From Eutrophovita brisbanensis (GTDB lineage: Bacteria; Pseudomonadota; Gammaproteobacteria; Burkholderiales; Eutrophovitaceae), in assembly GCA_038147395.1 (NCBI GenBank), contig JAYQTM010000001.1:620001-684000 (forward strand): a stretch of DNA of 64,000 bases. Reading direction: 5' to 3'. The notes beneath the pieces were generated by a model. It worked only from the letters and a program-made list of their open reading frames with translations. It did no database searches and had not been told where the DNA came from. A program made the translations under genes and the position numbers. Positions 61,765-64,000 of this stretch are shown here, piece after piece. Position 1 is the first letter of the stretch; each line of letters begins with the position of its first letter.

Positions 61765-62102
61765 TGATAATGTTTTTTGATTTTTTTTACCGAGTATAAG
61801 AGAGTCACGAAAGTCAATAATGATAGAGTTAACTCACCGACCGCCATCGTGTAATCTACGCCAGTATCGGCATAAGTGCGTACAGTCCCCTCGATGAAAT
61901 ATGGAAACACCAGCAGCACTGCGTACTGATACGCCTTCACTTTGTTTCTTAATATTCCGAATAACGGAAGAATGATCGGTATGCTTTTGATCGTCATCCA
62001 AGACCCGTTACCGACGTTTGTCGTTAGATATCCCTCCCAAAGAACACACCATATACTCATTGAGATCAAGCAAGCGACGCTTAAGGTTTGTGTGAGGCGC
62101 AT
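61761..62102 (-). CDS. DUF2069 inner-membrane protein
   Basis: 113 residues with four predicted transmembrane helices (about residues 7-24, 38-52, 58-75 and 86-106). YQYAVLLVFPYFIEGTVRTYADTGVDY is the DUF2069 signature. The family is unknown in function but often sits beside wrbA, as here, seven bases downstream of it. Confidence 0.85.
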   Translation of the reverse strand: MRLTQTLSVACLISMSIWCVLWEGYLTTNVGNGSWMTIKSIPIILPLFGILRNKVKAYQYAVLLVFPYFIEGTVRTYADTGVDYTMAVGELTLSLLTFVTLLYSVKKIKKHYQ

Positions 62103-62109
62103 CCCGAGT

Positions 62110-62706
62110 TCAGTCTTTGGATAGCTTCAAAGCAATCGAAGCGAGATATTTTCCTTGAGCAATACAGAGCGCTTTTTCATCTTCTGAGATTGGAAGCTCA
62201 CCTTGATGTCCGGACAAATGACTGGCCCCATAAGGAGTTCCTCCAGTCTGAGTCGAGTTCAAAGGCCCCAACGAGTAGGGAATCCCCGTGATGATCATTC
62301 CAAGATGAAGTAAGGGGTACATCATCGTTGTAAGCGTTACCTCGTGCCCCCCGTGCATGGAGCTTGCTGATGTAAATGCTGCTGCGGGTTTGCCGGCCAA
62401 ACTTCCGTCAAACCACACACCCCCTAGTTGGTCAATGAAATGTTTCATCGGTGCGGCCATATTCCCAAAACGCGTTGGGCTGCCAAGGGCGATCCCGGCA
62501 CATGTTCTAACGTCCTCTTCGGTGACGTAAGGGGGGCCATCATGCGGAATTGGCGGATCTGTTGCAATATGATTTTCAGAAACGCTTGGTACTGTGCGTA
62601 ATTTTGCAGCCACTCCGGGAATCATCTCAATCCCTCGAGCGATTAGCTTAGCCATCTGACGCACGCTGCCGTTCCTAGAATAGTATAAAACGAGAATTTC
62701 AATCAT
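62110..62706 (-). CDS. wrbA: NAD(P)H:quinone oxidoreductase, WrbA type
   Basis: Flavodoxin-like FMN enzyme of 198 residues that reduces quinones by two electrons. The phosphate-binding loop is VLYYSRNGSVRQMAKLI, followed by LGSPTRFGNMAAPMKHFIDQLGG and FTSASSMHGGHEVTLTTMMYPLLHLGMIITG, which are WrbA signatures. It starts three bases after the proS stop. Confidence 0.93.
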   Translation of the reverse strand: MIEILVLYYSRNGSVRQMAKLIARGIEMIPGVAAKLRTVPSVSENHIATDPPIPHDGPPYVTEEDVRTCAGIALGSPTRFGNMAAPMKHFIDQLGGVWFDGSLAGKPAAAFTSASSMHGGHEVTLTTMMYPLLHLGMIITGIPYSLGPLNSTQTGGTPYGASHLSGHQGELPISEDEKALCIAQGKYLASIALKLSKD

Positions 62707-62709
62707 TTT

Positions 62710-64000
62710 TTACGCGTCGCATTGCAAACGATATTCACGTGACAGTGTCTCGATGATAAAGTCACAGGCTTTTTCTGCCGAGATCTTCTGAGTGTCACCT
62801 GTTCTGCGATTAGTCCACTCGAGTCCATCATCCTTCAAGCCTCTATCACCTACGGTGAGCCTAAACGGAATGCCAATAAGCTCTAAATCAGCGAACATGA
62901 CGCCCGGCCGCTCGCCTCTATCATCGAGTAGTACATCGATCCCCGCATCCTCTAATGATTGATGAAGGGTATCAGAAAATATTTTGACCTCCGAGCTTTT
63001 TGTGTAACCGATTGCTGCGATGGCAACGACGAATGGAGCCATCGAAAGTGGCCAGATAATGCCTCTGTCATCATGGCCTTGCTCAATAGCAGCTGCGACA
63101 ATTCTGGATACCCCGATACCGTAACAGCCCATCTCGGCTGGTTGGCTTTTTCCTTGATCGTCTAAGAATTGGCATCCAAGTGCTTCCGAATATTTGGTGC
63201 GGAGCTGGAAGATGTGCCCTACTTCAATGCCACGGCAAATATCTAGTGTTCCCTTTTTGTCTGGACTTTCGTCACCGGCCTCGACATTTCGGATATCGAA
63301 GAACTCAACCGTGTTCTTGATGTCTCGCCAGTTTGTGTTCACGTAATGAAATGGTTCTTTATTGGCTCCACAGGTAAAGTTGGTGAGATGTTCAACGGAG
63401 AAATCACCGATTACTCGAACATCTTCAGGAATTCCTACCGGTCCTATATATCCGGCCACGCAATTTAAATGGTTTTTGATTTCTGTATCCGTTGCTAATC
63501 TGAGTTTTTCTAGTCCAGTTATTTTGGACGCTTTGATTTCATTCAGTTGACGATCACCCCTCAGGAGTAATAGGGCAAATTGGTCTTCTGCAACGACGGC
63601 AATGGTTTTAACAATTTTTGAAAGTGGTATGTCCAATTGTTTCGCGACGTCCTCGCATCGTTTTGCTCCGGGTGTCTCCACCTCCTCGATTGGATTGATG
63701 TGTTCACTGGTGGATGGGGTAGTCGGTAGAGCCTCGGCTAGCTCGACGTTCGCAGCGTAGTCAGATTGCGAGCAATAGGCGATCACGTCTTCTCCAGAAT
63801 CGGCGAGAACGTGAAATTCGTGAGATCCCGACCCACCAATGGCTCCTGTGTCTGCAGCTACGGACCGATATCGCAACCCGAGTCGATCAAAAACTCTGCA
63901 GTAAGTCTGGTGCATGTTTTCGTATTCTCGCTGCAAGTCATCGTATGTTGCATGAAAGGAATATGCGTCTTTCATGATGAATTCTCGCGCACGCATGACT
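62710..64000 (-). CDS. proS: Prolyl-tRNA synthetase (C-terminal part, cut by window end)
   Basis: Class II synthetase. The frame is open through the window edge, and the first in-frame ATG, at 63996 (MRAREFIMKDAYSF), is only the motif 2 region. The roughly 140 N-terminal residues of the 572-residue bacterial form lie outside. ADTGAIGGSGSHEF, the YbaK-like editing insertion (about residues 100-250 of this part), motif 3 (GCYGIGVSRIVAAAIEQ) and the anticodon-binding domain (DDRGERPGVMFADLELIGIPFRLTVG) are present, so it is the long bacterial type. Confidence 0.97.
   Translation of the reverse strand, partial: VMRAREFIMKDAYSFHATYDDLQREYENMHQTYCRVFDRLGLRYRSVAADTGAIGGSGSHEFHVLADSGEDVIAYCSQSDYAANVELAEALPTTPSTSEHINPIEEVETPGAKRCEDVAKQLDIPLSKIVKTIAVVAEDQFALLLLRGDRQLNEIKASKITGLEKLRLATDTEIKNHLNCVAGYIGPVGIPEDVRVIGDFSVEHLTNFTCGANKEPFHYVNTNWRDIKNTVEFFDIRNVEAGDESPDKKGTLDICRGIEVGHIFQLRTKYSEALGCQFLDDQGKSQPAEMGCYGIGVSRIVAAAIEQGHDDRGIIWPLSMAPFVVAIAAIGYTKSSEVKIFSDTLHQSLEDAGIDVLLDDRGERPGVMFADLELIGIPFRLTVGDRGLKDDGLEWTNRRTGDTQKISAEKACDFIIETLSREYRLQCDA

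Noticed and set aside
1..64000. CRISPR arrays, transposases, phage genes, tRNA or rRNA genes
   Set aside because: I looked for direct repeats, DDE-type proteins, inverted terminal repeats and cloverleaf arms by eye and saw none.

Overview
The window is a chromosomal segment of a Gram-negative proteobacterium, most likely a gammaproteobacterium. The evidence is the fused str/S10/spc/alpha ribosomal supercluster running straight into rplQ, the order rplQ - uvrA(-) - MFS transporter - ssb, the aspS-nudB pair, NhaB, HrpA, GluQ and a DUF2069-WrbA pair. A betaproteobacterial relative cannot be excluded from sequence reading alone. Base composition looks even and close to 50% GC. I see no insertion sequence, prophage, CRISPR array, tRNA or rRNA gene, and no gene-free stretch over 300 bases.

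Bases 1-21335 hold the 3' part of rpoC and an almost unbroken run of translation genes on the + strand: rpsL-rpsG-fusA-tuf, then rpsJ through rpsQ, rplN through rpmJ (with secY), and rpsM-rpsK-rpsD-rpoA-rplQ. Probable control points are a terminator overlapping a TTGACA/TAGAAT promoter after rpoC, a promoter and structured leader before rplN, and a terminator-like hairpin between rpsD and rpoA.

Bases 21375-30667 hold uvrA on the - strand, broken by one extra base, then an MFS transporter, ssb, a TusA-like sulfur carrier, a 1156-residue fused indolepyruvate:ferredoxin oxidoreductase, and a glycerophosphodiesterase-like protein that has lost most catalytic residues. Bases 30778-37271 are a forward block: FmdB-type zinc ribbon, aspS, nudB, nadA, an Atm1-type ABC exporter and a PbpG-type endopeptidase.

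Bases 37317-45945 carry carbon-acid metabolism: an IclR regulator divergent from lutABC (L-lactate oxidation) with a paired dyad around the lut -35 box, a DUF2062 membrane protein, NhaB, a 2-hydroxyacid dehydrogenase and an amidase. Bases 46036-53759 hold hrpA and a second, split indolepyruvate:ferredoxin oxidoreductase (iorA-iorB). Bases 53794-60096 contain a secreted metallophosphoesterase-like protein, a small heat-shock protein with a sigma-32-like promoter and a ROSE-like RNA thermometer, two small Cys-rich exported proteins, a CBS protein, the 5-oxoprolinase genes pxpBCA and an outer-membrane-like protein. The end holds a CinA/MoaB-type protein and a - strand operon proS-wrbA-DUF2069-gluQ, with proS cut by the window edge.

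No wholly new multi-gene system stands out. The best leads are the ROSE-like thermometer, two one-base frameshifts in core genes (uvrA and rpsH), the degenerate glycerophosphodiesterase, two parallel 2-oxoacid:ferredoxin oxidoreductases, and several leader structures in the ribosomal operons.
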